DNA from: Anaerolineae bacterium
GTDB lineage: Bacteria > Chloroflexota > Anaerolineae > Aggregatilineales > UBA2796
NCBI GenBank assembly: GCA_019637555.1
Contig: JAHBVK010000010.1
Location: 62,001-126,000, forward strand
Direction of reading: 5' to 3'
DNA: 64,000 nucleotides
Translations under genes and position numbers: made by a program
The notes under the pieces: model-generated
Told to the model about the DNA's origin: nothing
Database searches by the model: none
The model's input: the letters and a program-made list of their open reading frames with translations, nothing else
Shown: piece by piece, positions 33,626 through 42,986 of the stretch
Position numbering within the stretch: position 1 is the first letter of the stretch
How the letters are laid out: every line of letters begins with the position of its first letter

Positions 33626-34386
33626 AACGAGTTGTAGTTGTACTGCTAGTGTTTTGCGGTGTCGGTATTGGTTTATTGCTGCTGCCGCGTCCCTCAATTT
33701 CTCGCGCTCAGGATGCGCCGACACCGACTGAATATCAGATCGTGATCCCGACGCGCACGGCAACCGAAGAGTTCGTGATCACGATGACGCCTTCGCGCAC
33801 GGCGACGGACTACGTAAGCACGATCCGTATTGAAGCGCGAGATGCCGATACCCCCGCCAACGTCCGCGCCAGTCCCGAACTGGGTGAAAACATAATCAAC
33901 CGGATCAGGAAAGGGACGTTTTACGAGGCGTTGGGGCGTTACGGCTTGTGGATTCAGATCCGCTTTCTGGCATCGCCAACAGGCGTCGCGTGGGTGTACA
34001 GCGAAGTAGTCAGCGTCACGGGTGGCACCTTCGAGGACTTGCCGGAAATCACCGCGGATGCCCTGCCCACTGTTGATGCCAATGCGGTGGGTCAGCAAGC
34101 GACGCTGGCATACATTACTGGCACGCCGGGCGCGTTGCAAACCGCCACTGCACAGCAAGCCGTCGCTTCGGGAATCTTTCAGCAGGGACAAACTGGAGAT
34201 GGCGGTGTACCCGGTGAAGTGCTGCCAACGTTCACTGCGCCTCCGCCTTTCGTGGAAGCGACACTACCCGTACGAGGGGTGACACAGAACAGCGGCGAAT
34301 TGCCCCCAATCGTTCCGATCATCAGTCTGGGCGTGATCGGGCTGGCTGGCTTGCTGATCAGCGGCTTGCGACGTTTAGGTAACTGA
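33619..34386 (+). CDS. SH3b-domain surface protein with stalks and C-terminal anchor
   Basis: 255 residues: signal/anchor (5-25), short Thr-rich region, bacterial SH3 domain (about 70-132: ARDADTPANVRASPELGENIINRIRKGTFYEALGR and GLWIQIRF...GVAWVYSEVVS), Gln/Thr/Pro linker, then a C-terminal membrane helix (about 232-249) followed by RRLGN. SH3b domains bind cell-wall peptides and usually accompany wall hydrolases. The 7-base overlap with the M23 peptidase gene suggests they act together at the wall. Confidence 0.85.
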   Translation: MVKRVVVVLLVFCGVGIGLLLLPRPSISRAQDAPTPTEYQIVIPTRTATEEFVITMTPSRTATDYVSTIRIEARDADTPANVRASPELGENIINRIRKGTFYEALGRYGLWIQIRFLASPTGVAWVYSEVVSVTGGTFEDLPEITADALPTVDANAVGQQATLAYITGTPGALQTATAQQAVASGIFQQGQTGDGGVPGEVLPTFTAPPPFVEATLPVRGVTQNSGELPPIVPIISLGVIGLAGLLISGLRRLGN

Positions 34387-34804
34387 TCTTGGTGGCATCG
34401 CGGTTATGTTTGCGGCAATATGACATTCATCCTGATAGCTAGTTACGTTTGTCATTTTTGCCGCAATCTAGAATATTCTGCTGGACGTAACGGACTTACA
34501 ATGTAAGAGCTGAATGAAAATAGTAAGTTGACGATCAGGTCACTTTGATATACCAGCAGCAACAGAAAGATTGGGAGGCTGATGCGGCGGCAGTGACAGT
34601 TGATCGCGGATGTGCATCTTTTATCATGCTCTACGCAGTACTTTGACGCTGCTGGACAGTAAAGCGCCGGATGGCATGGCTTAGGTGCTAGCCTGATTTT
34701 AAGTAGCGGGCATAGCGCGTTGCAGGTCAGGTGGCGTTGACATGCTGATGCAGAGCTTGATGGAGACGTTAACGACGTTTTCAGTTTCTGCGGAAAGGTG
34801 TCCT
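34387..34804. other. 418-base intergenic region with a long-range inverted repeat
   Basis: No convincing reading frame or RNA gene. TTGCGGCAA plus TGACA (34410-34425) is mirrored by TGTCA plus TTGCCGCAA (34450-34466), which would pair around a 24-base AT-rich loop. It may terminate the SH3-protein transcript or bind a regulator. The remaining bases to the ribosome-binding site at 34794 show nothing I can name. Confidence 0.4.
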
Positions 34805-35404
34805 ATGAGACGCTCAATAGTTCGTTTGCTCATTGTTGGCGCGTGCTTGCTCTTCCTCCTCCCCTCAATCTCCGCATCAAGCGCCAGAGCATTTGTCGAA
34901 GGAATCCACATTGATGCTATCGAAAGTCATCACCAATCGCTGAGGATCACACTGGATGCGATCAAGCGCGTGGATGGCAAGTGGCGTCAAAGTGAAGTTC
35001 ACATCTCTTATCACTACAATTACGTGGATGGCAGCCGTGATTTCGATGCCACCGTTGTCCTAAGTGGCGATCCTGACCAGCTAGAAGTGAGCAAAGATTT
35101 GGGTTGGGGCGGTCTGGATACGGTCATTCAGGTACAGTGGCGTCGCGTTGATTGCACGATCTCACCGACACGAGTCTGCGGCGCGGAAATCGTGGAAACG
35201 ATCCCTGTCGAGATTCATGTGTCGTTGTGGGCGAATGAGTCTTATATTCAAGATGGTGGCTACTTCAAACGTAACGCCCATCTTGATCCCACTAGCGGTG
35301 TCAAGGGCACGATTCAAACCCCTGATCGCCTAACTCAACTTCAGCTAGGGTTAAGCGAAGTTCACGCATCTGGCTACAATTTCTCGGATCAATTCCCCGG
35401 CTAG
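34805..35404 (+). CDS. Exported protein of unknown function
   Basis: 199 residues from the ATG at 34805, which has AAAGG 6 bases upstream; the longer frame from 34742 does not begin with a signal peptide. Signal sequence MRRSIVRLLIVGACLLFLLPSI ends near SARA. The mature protein looks like a beta-sandwich of alternating strands (LRITLDAIKRVDGKWRQSEVHISYHYNY, DTVIQVQWRRVDC) with two cysteines that may pair. Not recognised. It stands alone, closed by a strong terminator. Confidence 0.65.
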   Translation: MRRSIVRLLIVGACLLFLLPSISASSARAFVEGIHIDAIESHHQSLRITLDAIKRVDGKWRQSEVHISYHYNYVDGSRDFDATVVLSGDPDQLEVSKDLGWGGLDTVIQVQWRRVDCTISPTRVCGAEIVETIPVEIHVSLWANESYIQDGGYFKRNAHLDPTSGVKGTIQTPDRLTQLQLGLSEVHASGYNFSDQFPG

Positions 35405-35457
35405 CGGCTGATATTGCACTTCCCCTAATGCGCTGCCATTGACCCGCTATGATCACT

Positions 35458-35484
35458 AGAGCCAGACTTAGTCAGTCTGGCTCT
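35458..35484 (+). terminator. Rho-independent terminator
   Basis: Perfect 11-bp stem AGAGCCAGACT (35458-35468) and AGTCTGGCTCT (35474-35484), 5-base loop, followed by ATAGTTTGATT. Follows the exported protein gene by about 50 bases. Confidence 0.75.
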
Positions 35485-35688
35485 ATAGTTTGATTGGCAG
35501 TGAATCAAAGATCGCCGTGCCTGATTCCGCAGCGGAGAATTGACTGACTAGCTAAGAATATGCGAAGTCAGCACTAACTCACCCCTATTATTTTTGCATC
35601 GTAGGTGTAAAATTCACTGGCTTGTCTACTAGACTACCGAATTGGTAAGAATCTTTTGACTAATCGACGCAGAGGAGAAAATTGGCTC

Positions 35689-37857
35689 ATGCCCCTTCAG
35701 CAAATACGGCGCATGACTTTGCTGTTTGTCGCGGTGCTGGCAGGGCTGGCATTGTGGGCGGCATTGTCACCAACAGCGCCTACTTACGCGCAAGACCCCA
35801 CTGCCACAGCAACGGCAGAAGTTACTGAAGCAGCCACGTCTGCCCCAACCGTCGTACCGACGGTAGCGCCGACAACAGTACCGACTACAGCGCCAACAGA
35901 GGCAGCAACTGTTGAAGCGACACCTGAATCCACCGCAGAAACCGCGACCAGTGCGAATACCATCACCGTCGATGGATCGCAGATTGTGTCGCCCATTTTG
36001 CGTACGGTCAGCACTAACTATAAGGCTATCGATCCCAACACGACGGTAGATGTAGTGGTGTCGGGCACGGGTGGCGGTTTCGAGAAGTTGTGCAATGGCA
36101 CGCTCGACATCAACATGGCGTCCCGTCCCATTACCGACGCGGAAATCGCGGCATGCGGTGCGAAGGGCGTCAATTTCGTGGAACTACTGCTTGGTTACGA
36201 CGCGGTAGTGTTGATCGTCAATGCAACTTCTCCTGTAAGCTGCGTCAGCCTCGATCAGGTGAACAAACTGATCGGACCTAACGCACAGGGCGTCAACAAC
36301 TGGAATGCTACCGATCCTTCGCAGGCTGATTCAGCGATCAGTGCACTGTACATCACCACACCAGCCGACTCGCAGTCGCAGGTTCGTACGCTGGTCGATG
36401 CGGTGCTGGCAGGCGATGGCATCCGTCCCGATCTGACAGTGGCGACGGATAGCGCAGAAATCCTGACCAAAGTTGCCGCTGAAACGGGCGCGGTTGGCGT
36501 ACTCACTCTCAAGGAATGGAATCGCGCCAGCAGTCAGGGCGTGAAGGCGCTGCAACTGCGTAACTCCACCACCTGCATCGATCCCACCGTCCCCAATCTG
36601 GACGAAGGGCGTTATCTAGGTGGCGAATCCTTATTCCTGTATGTCAATGCTGCCAGCCTTGATCGCCAACCAGTATCCGCTTTCCTGACCTACCTGTTAG
36701 GCACCAATGGTCGCCGCGTTGTTGGTGATAGCGGCTTTGTCTCCGCCAGCACCATCCTCTATGATCGCGGTATCAATTACATTAACAACAAGCAGACCGG
36801 ACGCACCTTCAGCCGCATCCAGAGCGTTAATCTTCCAGCGGATACAGCGGGTACGGTTACGGTAGATGGTTCGCCATCAGTGTTTGCTGCGGTGAAAGCG
36901 ATCAGCAGTACGTTCCAGCCGCGCTATGCTCAGATCGTGATCAATACCGCGATGTATGGCGATGAGGCTGGCTTCCGCAAGCTGTGCTTGAACACCATCG
37001 ACATTGTGGGCGCGACCCGCCAGATCAACGACACCGAAGCGCAAGCCTGCCAGAACGCTGGCGTCCAATTCTTGCGTTTGTTCGTCGGTTATCGTTCGCT
37101 AGTAGTGGTTGTCAACGGCAACAACACCTTCGCTCAATGCTTGAAGGCGGAAGAAGTACAGAAGTTATTCGGTGGTGCGGCGACTGCTAAGACGTGGAAA
37201 GAAGTCAACGACACCTTCCCCGAAACGCCGTTGCTGCTGCTCGCCCCGACACTCGGCGATTCGGATACCGATCTGCTGCTGCGCAAGTTGACTCCGGGTC
37301 AGACGGCGCCTTATCGCCGCCTGAGCGATGTGACCGAAAACAACGATGCGCTCTATCGTGCTGCCGCGACCAAGAACGTCGAGGGTGCTGTCACCTTCAT
37401 GACGTATGCGGACTATCAGGCTGCGTTGAAGCAGAATATGGCGATCAAGGCAGTCTCGCTGGATAGTGGCAGCGGCTGCGTAGAACCAACCGAAGCCAAC
37501 ATCACGGCGGGTACGTATGCCGTCTCCGAACCGCTGTATCTGTACTTGAACACCAGCAGCTTCACCCGTCCAGAAGTACGTGCCTTCGTATGGTACTTGC
37601 TCAGTGACGATGCGCTGACTTCCATCGGCAAACAGGGCTTGGTTGGTGTGGATACTAACGGCTTCGTCGCCGCCCGCGATCTGGTGCTGGAACGCTTCAC
37701 GGCTGTCTCTACGCCAGTACCTACGCTGACGCCAGTGGCTACCACTGCTACCACAGCAGAGGCTACTGCTGCTGCCACCACAGAGGCAACTACAGCAGCG
37801 ACAGCAGAGGTAACGGTAGAAGCAACGGCTGAAGCAACTGCGACACCCGCGCAATAA
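35689..37857 (+). CDS. Tandem PstS-like (PBP) secreted protein with Thr/Ala/Pro stalks
   Basis: 722 residues from ATG 35689 (GAGGAG 11 bases upstream). Signal peptide to about residue 35, Thr/Ala/Pro-rich stalk (36-88), two PstS-like periplasmic-binding domains in tandem (about 91-345 and 388-665), and a Thr/Ala/Glu-rich C-terminal tail (672-722). Domain one has VDGSQIVSPILRTVSTNY and SGTGGGFEKLCNGTLDINMASRPI, the phosphate-binding pattern. Domain two keeps VDGSPSV and YGDEAGFRKLCLNTIDIVGATRQI but has lost the GTGGG triplet. No pstCAB genes are nearby. It may capture phosphate or another anion at the surface, or be structural. Confidence 0.8.
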   Translation: MPLQQIRRMTLLFVAVLAGLALWAALSPTAPTYAQDPTATATAEVTEAATSAPTVVPTVAPTTVPTTAPTEAATVEATPESTAETATSANTITVDGSQIVSPILRTVSTNYKAIDPNTTVDVVVSGTGGGFEKLCNGTLDINMASRPITDAEIAACGAKGVNFVELLLGYDAVVLIVNATSPVSCVSLDQVNKLIGPNAQGVNNWNATDPSQADSAISALYITTPADSQSQVRTLVDAVLAGDGIRPDLTVATDSAEILTKVAAETGAVGVLTLKEWNRASSQGVKALQLRNSTTCIDPTVPNLDEGRYLGGESLFLYVNAASLDRQPVSAFLTYLLGTNGRRVVGDSGFVSASTILYDRGINYINNKQTGRTFSRIQSVNLPADTAGTVTVDGSPSVFAAVKAISSTFQPRYAQIVINTAMYGDEAGFRKLCLNTIDIVGATRQINDTEAQACQNAGVQFLRLFVGYRSLVVVVNGNNTFAQCLKAEEVQKLFGGAATAKTWKEVNDTFPETPLLLLAPTLGDSDTDLLLRKLTPGQTAPYRRLSDVTENNDALYRAAATKNVEGAVTFMTYADYQAALKQNMAIKAVSLDSGSGCVEPTEANITAGTYAVSEPLYLYLNTSSFTRPEVRAFVWYLLSDDALTSIGKQGLVGVDTNGFVAARDLVLERFTAVSTPVPTLTPVATTATTAEATAAATTEATTAATAEVTVEATAEATATPAQ

Positions 37858-37896
37858 CGCCAATAGCACCCCTTCGCGCAGATAACTTGGAGGATG

Positions 37897-37930
37897 ACCA
37901 GCGAGAGCATCTGCTCTCGCTGGTTCTTTT
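37897..37930 (+). terminator. Strong rho-independent terminator
   Basis: Perfect 13-bp stem ACCAGCGAGAGCA (37897-37909) and TGCTCTCGCTGGT (37912-37924) with a minimal loop, followed by TCTTTT. It closes the PstS-like gene. Confidence 0.9.
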
Positions 37931-38042
37931 CAGTAATAATCAAGTTATCTCAATTTAGCTGGATTACCTGTCCCTCATATTGCCAAATTCAAGCCATTAG
38001 TAGAGACTTAGATCATGCGCGTTGCAGCGAGGAGCGTGATCT

Positions 38043-38516
38043 ATGGGCATTGCAATCTCAGTAGTCGTGGCAGCAGTAGCAGTGATCTATGGGTTGAGTG
38101 TGACGGCAACGACCACTCCACCAGTAGAGTCGCTGCTGCAAGTCCTGGTGAATATTTTCGCTGGCAGCGGGCGTATTCTCTCCACCGAAGAAGCAGTTAC
38201 TGCGCTGGCATATTCGGTTGTAATTTACTTAGTGGTATTCTCAATCACCTATTTCTTCGCGCGGTTTATCGGTTTAATTCTGATGGCACTTGGAGTGCCC
38301 GATGAAGAAGGATTGCGCGTCGCCCGTCAAGAAAAGCGCGATACTCGCATCCAAACGGAATTGCTGAAGCGTCAAGCCAAATTGATCGCGCGGCATATTG
38401 TGCGAGCGCAGCAGGCAGCAGCAAGACGACAAGCCGCTGGTCAGGCGAGTGTCGCGAAAGTATTTAATAAGGATGCGCCGTCAACATCATCATCTGTTCG
38501 GAAGACTGACCAATAG
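38043..38516 (+). CDS. Small two-helix membrane protein, unknown
   Basis: 157 residues: first membrane helix 2-22, second about 57-84 (AYSVVIYLVVFSITYFFARFIGLILMALG), then a charged helix rich in Arg, Lys, Gln and Ala (RQEKRDTRIQTELLKRQAKLIARHIVRAQQAAARRQAAG) that is probably a cytoplasmic coiled coil. GAGGAG lies 8 bases before the ATG. Not recognised. It sits 37 bases before rpe but is unlikely to share its function. Confidence 0.65.
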   Translation: MGIAISVVVAAVAVIYGLSVTATTTPPVESLLQVLVNIFAGSGRILSTEEAVTALAYSVVIYLVVFSITYFFARFIGLILMALGVPDEEGLRVARQEKRDTRIQTELLKRQAKLIARHIVRAQQAAARRQAAGQASVAKVFNKDAPSTSSSVRKTDQ

Positions 38517-38553
38517 TTAGCAATACCAGTCACGAGTTTCAGGAGCGCTCACG

Positions 38554-39219
38554 GTGGCAAATCCAGTAAAGATCGCGCCCTCCATCTTAGCGGCGGATTT
38601 CGTGCGCCTCGGTGAGCAGGTTCGGGATGCGGAATCCGGCGGCGCTGATCTACTGCACATCGATGTGATGGATGGGCATTTCGTGCCCAACATCACCTTT
38701 GGTCCCTTGATCGTGCAAGCAGTGCGCAGTGTGACCAAGCTGCCGCTAGATATTCACTTGATGATCGAGAAGCCAGAGCGATATATCCCAGAATTCGTGC
38801 GGGCAGGTGCGACCATGATCAACGTTCATGTGGAAACCTGCCCTCATCTACACCGCACGCTCCAGCAGATTAAGAGTCTGAATGCGGCGGCTGGTGTGGC
38901 GCTTAATCCGCATACACCCTTCGAGATTATCCGCGAAATTCTGGGCGATGTTAACCGCGTGTTGGTGATGACGGTAAATCCCGGTTTTGGCGGTCAGAAG
39001 CTTATCCACAGCACGCTGCCCAAAGTGCGTCAGATCGCCGAGGCAGCCGCTAAGTATAATCATCCCATCGAGATCGCCGTCGATGGCGGAATTGATGCAC
39101 AAACGATTGCCGAAGTACGCAGCTACGGAGCGAATGTATTTGTAGCGGGAGCTGCGGTATTCGGTCACAGCGATGGCGTAGCGGCGGGGATCGCGGCGCT
39201 GCGGAAGGCGGTCAGTTAG
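38554..39219 (+). CDS. rpe: Ribulose-phosphate 3-epimerase
   Basis: 221-residue TIM-barrel enzyme interconverting ribulose-5-phosphate and xylulose-5-phosphate in the pentose phosphate pathway. Metal ligands and catalytic aspartates are in place: S10, H35, D37 (HIDVMDGHFVPN), H68 (DIHLM) and the late aspartate in VDGGI. MTVNPGFGGQ is the phosphate-binding signature. The start is GTG 38554 with AGGAG 8 bases upstream. Full family length. Confidence 0.95.
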   Translation: MANPVKIAPSILAADFVRLGEQVRDAESGGADLLHIDVMDGHFVPNITFGPLIVQAVRSVTKLPLDIHLMIEKPERYIPEFVRAGATMINVHVETCPHLHRTLQQIKSLNAAAGVALNPHTPFEIIREILGDVNRVLVMTVNPGFGGQKLIHSTLPKVRQIAEAAAKYNHPIEIAVDGGIDAQTIAEVRSYGANVFVAGAAVFGHSDGVAAGIAALRKAVS

Positions 39220-39241
39220 CGGCGGTGCAAGGCGGGTGATT

Positions 39242-39823
39242 ATGTCAGCGATACCAAACATCTGGACGGAAGAAGCCTATCTAGCTTTTGAGCGTAGCAG
39301 TGAGATACGCCATGAGCATTTGAATGGGCGAATCTACGCGATGACTGGCGGCACGCCTAATCACAATCTGATTTCGGGTAATGCGTATGCGTCTCTGCAT
39401 TCACAACTACGGGATCAGCCTAATCGAGTGTATGGCAGCGATCAACGGGTGAAAGTAAAGCGCACAGGGCTAAATACCTATCCCGATATAAGCGTCGTCT
39501 GGGATACTCCACAATTTGCCAACGATACGCTGCTCAATCCAATCGTGCTGATCGAAGTGTTGTCGCCATCCACCGAAGCCTATGATCGGGGCAAAAAATT
39601 CCAGCACTATCGAGAGTTGGAGTCGCTGCAAGAGTACATTCTGATTTCGCAGAGTAGCCATCGGGTGGAGCGATATTCGCGGCAGAGTGATGGCAAATGG
39701 GTACTGAGCGATGTCATCGGGCTGGATGCCAGCCTCGAACTACCGTCAATTCAATGCCGACTGGCGCTTGCTGATGTTTACGCCAAAGTGACGCTTGAGG
39801 ATGAGAACAGCGAATCGAGTTAG
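39242..39823 (+). CDS. Uma2-family nuclease-like protein, second subtype
   Basis: 193 residues from the ATG at 39242 (GTG 39236 is an alternative). Belongs to the Uma2 subgroup with HEHLNGRIYAMTGGT, YPDISVV (catalytic D82) and LIEVLSPSTEAYDRGKKF. The E-x-K position reads EVL, with the lysines displaced to DRGKKF, as is usual in this subgroup. Only distantly like the Uma2 at 14294. Its stop and the cdaA stop are separated by three bases inside a 7-bp inverted repeat CGAGTTA/TAACTCG (39816-39834). Confidence 0.85.
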   Translation: MSAIPNIWTEEAYLAFERSSEIRHEHLNGRIYAMTGGTPNHNLISGNAYASLHSQLRDQPNRVYGSDQRVKVKRTGLNTYPDISVVWDTPQFANDTLLNPIVLIEVLSPSTEAYDRGKKFQHYRELESLQEYILISQSSHRVERYSRQSDGKWVLSDVIGLDASLELPSIQCRLALADVYAKVTLEDENSESS

Positions 39824-39826
39824 CGT

Positions 39827-40681
39827 TTAACTCGCCGCTACTCCGAACATACGGCGGATGCGTCCAGCGATGGTGCTGAGAGTCAGCCGCTGCGGGCGAG
39901 ACTCACCGTACAGCGAGGTCAGGATCGAACGTAGACGCTGCGCCTCAATTTTGCGGATCAATCGTCCCGCATTGGCAACGGATACTTGTCCGGTTTCTTC
40001 ACTGACCACCACACATACCGCATCGCTGACTTCACTGATGCCAAGTGCAGCGCGATGGCGAGTTCCCAATTTGCGATCCGTTAGATTGCGACCAGAGGAG
40101 AGAGGCAGCACACACGCCGCTGCCGCGATCTTGTTGTTGCGAATGATCGCCGCGCCGTCGTGTAGTTCTGTCTTGGGCCAGAAGATGGTCAGCAGGAGTT
40201 GGGCGCTAATCTCGCTTTCCATCAGCACCCCGGTATCAATGTACTCTTGCAGCGCTCCCTGACGTTCCAGCACGATCAGCGCTCCCTGACGGCGTTCTGA
40301 GAGACGGGTCGCCGCCTGAAACACATCTTCGATCACTTTGGCTCGCAGTGCAGGATCGACAGGGCGCTGGTTGATCCATAAGCCCGCCCGTCCAAGGCGT
40401 TCAAAGAATCGTCGCAGTTCCGGTTGGAAAATAACAGGGATAGCAATGGCAGCGGCAGTAACGATATTGCCGAACAGCCAGCGGAACGCCACTAACGGCA
40501 GTACAGCGGCTGCCGCGCCGATGATTAGCACCAGGATCAGTACGCCGCGCAGCAGCGTTACCGCTTGCGTGCCGCGCAGTAAGAAGCTGATGAGGAAAAA
40601 GATGACGGTGACGACGAAGATGTCCAGCATCGCCGCGATGCCGAAATTCGCCTCGAACGTCCAGCATAATTCACCGCACAT
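39827..40681 (-). CDS. cdaA: Diadenylate cyclase CdaA
   Basis: 284-residue membrane enzyme making c-di-AMP from two ATP. Three N-terminal helices (about 17-85) precede the DAC domain, which shows the DGA motif (175-177, LHDGAAI) and RHR motif (208-210, GTRHRAALG). The family start region WTF...MLDIFVVTVIFFLI supports ATG 40681. That start overlaps the TPR gene stop by 1 base (TAATG), so translation is coupled. The usual CdaR/GlmM neighbours are absent. Confidence 0.93.
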   Translation of the reverse strand: MCGELCWTFEANFGIAAMLDIFVVTVIFFLISFLLRGTQAVTLLRGVLILVLIIGAAAAVLPLVAFRWLFGNIVTAAAIAIPVIFQPELRRFFERLGRAGLWINQRPVDPALRAKVIEDVFQAATRLSERRQGALIVLERQGALQEYIDTGVLMESEISAQLLLTIFWPKTELHDGAAIIRNNKIAAAACVLPLSSGRNLTDRKLGTRHRAALGISEVSDAVCVVVSEETGQVSVANAGRLIRKIEAQRLRSILTSLYGESRPQRLTLSTIAGRIRRMFGVAAS

Positions 40682-42894
40682 TAGCACCCCAATTGTTGCA
40701 GCAGTGTGCGATACTGCTCCATTTCTGAAGGACCAAGCTGGATGATCAGTTTGATAGTGGCGCAGGCATCTTGATATAAACCTGCTTCCAGTTGCAGTTC
40801 ACCGAGCGCATCAAGCTGCGAGATGGCGTCCTGCTTGCGTCCGATCTGACGGTATACCGCCGACATGCGCGAACGCAGCGCCATATCGCTGGGACGCTGC
40901 TGAACCAACCCCTCCAGCGTAGTGATAATCTGATCGCCGCGCCGTTGCTGGGCATAGATTCGCAGCAGTGCATCCAGTTCTTTGGTCGCTTCAATGGCAT
41001 TGTTGAGACGGTAGTAAATATCGACCAACGCTTTACGCGCATTATCATCATTTGGCGCGAGTGTGCGGATTTGCTCGTAGGTGCGCTGTGCCTGCCGCAG
41101 ATCGAGACGGCTCATATCCAGTTCAGCGACACGCGCCAGAATTTCAATGCGCTTGTCGGGAGAGGCATTCAGGCGCTGCGCTAACCGATTTGCTTCGCCG
41201 TAGGCAGCACGTGCCTGCTCGGAATCCGCCAGTTCGTAGTAAGCGTTGCCAAGTCCGATGTACTCATCCAGCACTTCGTTCCACTTCTCTTGGCGCTCTA
41301 GCAGTTCAATCAAACTGGTACGCAGACCAACATCGGTGGGCGCGATCTTGACCACTTCGTAAAGAATGCTGGAAGCGCTTGCCATGTCATCGCGGGCAAG
41401 GTAGCTGTACGCCACCAGATTGTATTTGGTGATCGCTTCCTGAATGTGCCCGTCCTCCATCAGCACTTGAGCAATACGTTGATGGATCGGTAGTGCCAAG
41501 GGCGAATGTTCCAGCGCGAAGTGAGCTTCTTCAATTGCCATGTTGTACATACGCTGCTTGAGGTAACGATCAATCTGTCCCACCGAGTCAACGATGCTAG
41601 TATCGCTGAACATATCGATGATTTCGTTGGTGTTACCCGCCCGCAGTTGATCAGCGACGGTGCGGCGTGTTTCCTGAATGCGCAGCTTCCAATCCTTGCC
41701 CGTGAGCATTTTGTTGTACTGCTTATTCAGGTTACCCAAGTCGCCATCTTGCATTCCCGTCATACGCGCTTTGAGCGTATCGTAAACCGCTTCAAGCTGT
41801 GAGGCTTCTTCCTCGTTCAGCGCCAAGCCGATGTCGATTGCCTTAACTGCTCGCAGCAAATAATCGGAGGCTTTGCGCTGCTCGTTCAGCCCCATCATGA
41901 CCATACCGAGTCCGTGCGCCGCGCCTGCCTCATATTCCTTGACAGGCAGCATTTTGTCCAGATACTTTTGCGCGTCCTGCCAGCGTTTCACCTTGATGAA
42001 TAACGATCCCAAACACATGCTCAGGGCGGGAAAATTCAGCCCCTGTGTTTCCGCTTTCATGTAGGAGATGGCGGCTTGCTCGTACTCACCAATCTTGTGC
42101 AGTTCGATGCCTTTGATCGCCTGTGCAGTCGCGGCGCTGAGATCGCCATCAAGCACGAACTCCGCCAGATCACCAAGCGCCTTATCGGTAGACTCGCCAA
42201 GCGGACCTTCCGGATTCGAGTCGGCGGCTGCCAGTTCTTCGGTAGTCGCTTCTGGCTCTGGGCGATCTTTCTCTTCTTCGTCCATCTTGGGCAAGATGAT
42301 CGCTTCACCAGATTCGACAGCGCGCTTGGCGTTGAGCACCTGCGCGTTGCTCGGTTCCAGACGCAAGGCGCGTTCGCAGGCTTGCAGCGCACGGTTAACA
42401 TCGCCTGCCCGCTGGAAGTTGAACGCCATGACCAGATATTGCAGGATCGCCGAACGCTTCTTGCCCGTGCGTTCAAATGCCTGCGCCAGCCGGAAATGGA
42501 TTTGCAGAAGTCCGGGCGTGAGCTGCGTGGCGCGTTCCCAGTTGGCGATTGCTTTATCGAGATCGCCCTGCGCGATGTAGACATCTGCCACGGCGATGTA
42601 CTGCTCTGCCGCTTCCTTCAGCCGCCCCAAACGCTCCAACACATCCGCGCTTTTTTCAAGTGGCAGCGGATCGTTGGGATCGAGTTGTCGGGCACGCGAA
42701 TAAACACGCAGCGCGTCGGGATAGCGTTTCGCTTCCAGCAGCGCAAAGCCTAAACTGTTATGCGAACGCGGGTCTTCGGGGTACTCCTGAAGCGCACGTG
42801 CATAAGCAGCGATGGCTTTATCCCACTCTTGGTCCCAAGCGTAGCCATCGCCAACTTGCATTGCCTGTTCGTAAAGTTGCTGATTGCCCGGCAT
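40681..42894 (-). CDS. Long TPR-repeat protein
   Basis: 737 residues from the ATG at 42894 (GAGG 5 bases upstream). TPR repeats run nearly throughout: N-terminal block 5-200 (WDKAIAAYARALQEYPEDPRSHNSLGFALLEAKRY), an acidic Glu/Pro-rich linker (about 210-245), then further TPRs to the end. No enzymatic domain or signal peptide, so it is a cytoplasmic scaffold. Translational coupling to cdaA suggests it may recruit or regulate c-di-AMP production, an inference from gene order alone. Confidence 0.85.
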   Translation of the reverse strand: MPGNQQLYEQAMQVGDGYAWDQEWDKAIAAYARALQEYPEDPRSHNSLGFALLEAKRYPDALRVYSRARQLDPNDPLPLEKSADVLERLGRLKEAAEQYIAVADVYIAQGDLDKAIANWERATQLTPGLLQIHFRLAQAFERTGKKRSAILQYLVMAFNFQRAGDVNRALQACERALRLEPSNAQVLNAKRAVESGEAIILPKMDEEEKDRPEPEATTEELAAADSNPEGPLGESTDKALGDLAEFVLDGDLSAATAQAIKGIELHKIGEYEQAAISYMKAETQGLNFPALSMCLGSLFIKVKRWQDAQKYLDKMLPVKEYEAGAAHGLGMVMMGLNEQRKASDYLLRAVKAIDIGLALNEEEASQLEAVYDTLKARMTGMQDGDLGNLNKQYNKMLTGKDWKLRIQETRRTVADQLRAGNTNEIIDMFSDTSIVDSVGQIDRYLKQRMYNMAIEEAHFALEHSPLALPIHQRIAQVLMEDGHIQEAITKYNLVAYSYLARDDMASASSILYEVVKIAPTDVGLRTSLIELLERQEKWNEVLDEYIGLGNAYYELADSEQARAAYGEANRLAQRLNASPDKRIEILARVAELDMSRLDLRQAQRTYEQIRTLAPNDDNARKALVDIYYRLNNAIEATKELDALLRIYAQQRRGDQIITTLEGLVQQRPSDMALRSRMSAVYRQIGRKQDAISQLDALGELQLEAGLYQDACATIKLIIQLGPSEMEQYRTLLQQLGC

Positions 42895-42986
42895 ATTTCC
42901 TCGCCCCCAACTCCCTCTCGGCAAACTGAAACTATGTCAATCTGTTTTGGGTTGGAAAGGGAGACTGACTACGGCAGTGTCTCACC

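Noticed and set aside
37165-37869. 234-codon minus-strand frame opposite the PstS-like gene
   Set aside because: The Cys/Ser-rich start is the reverse of the Thr/Ala stalk codons; the PstS-like frame explains the DNA.
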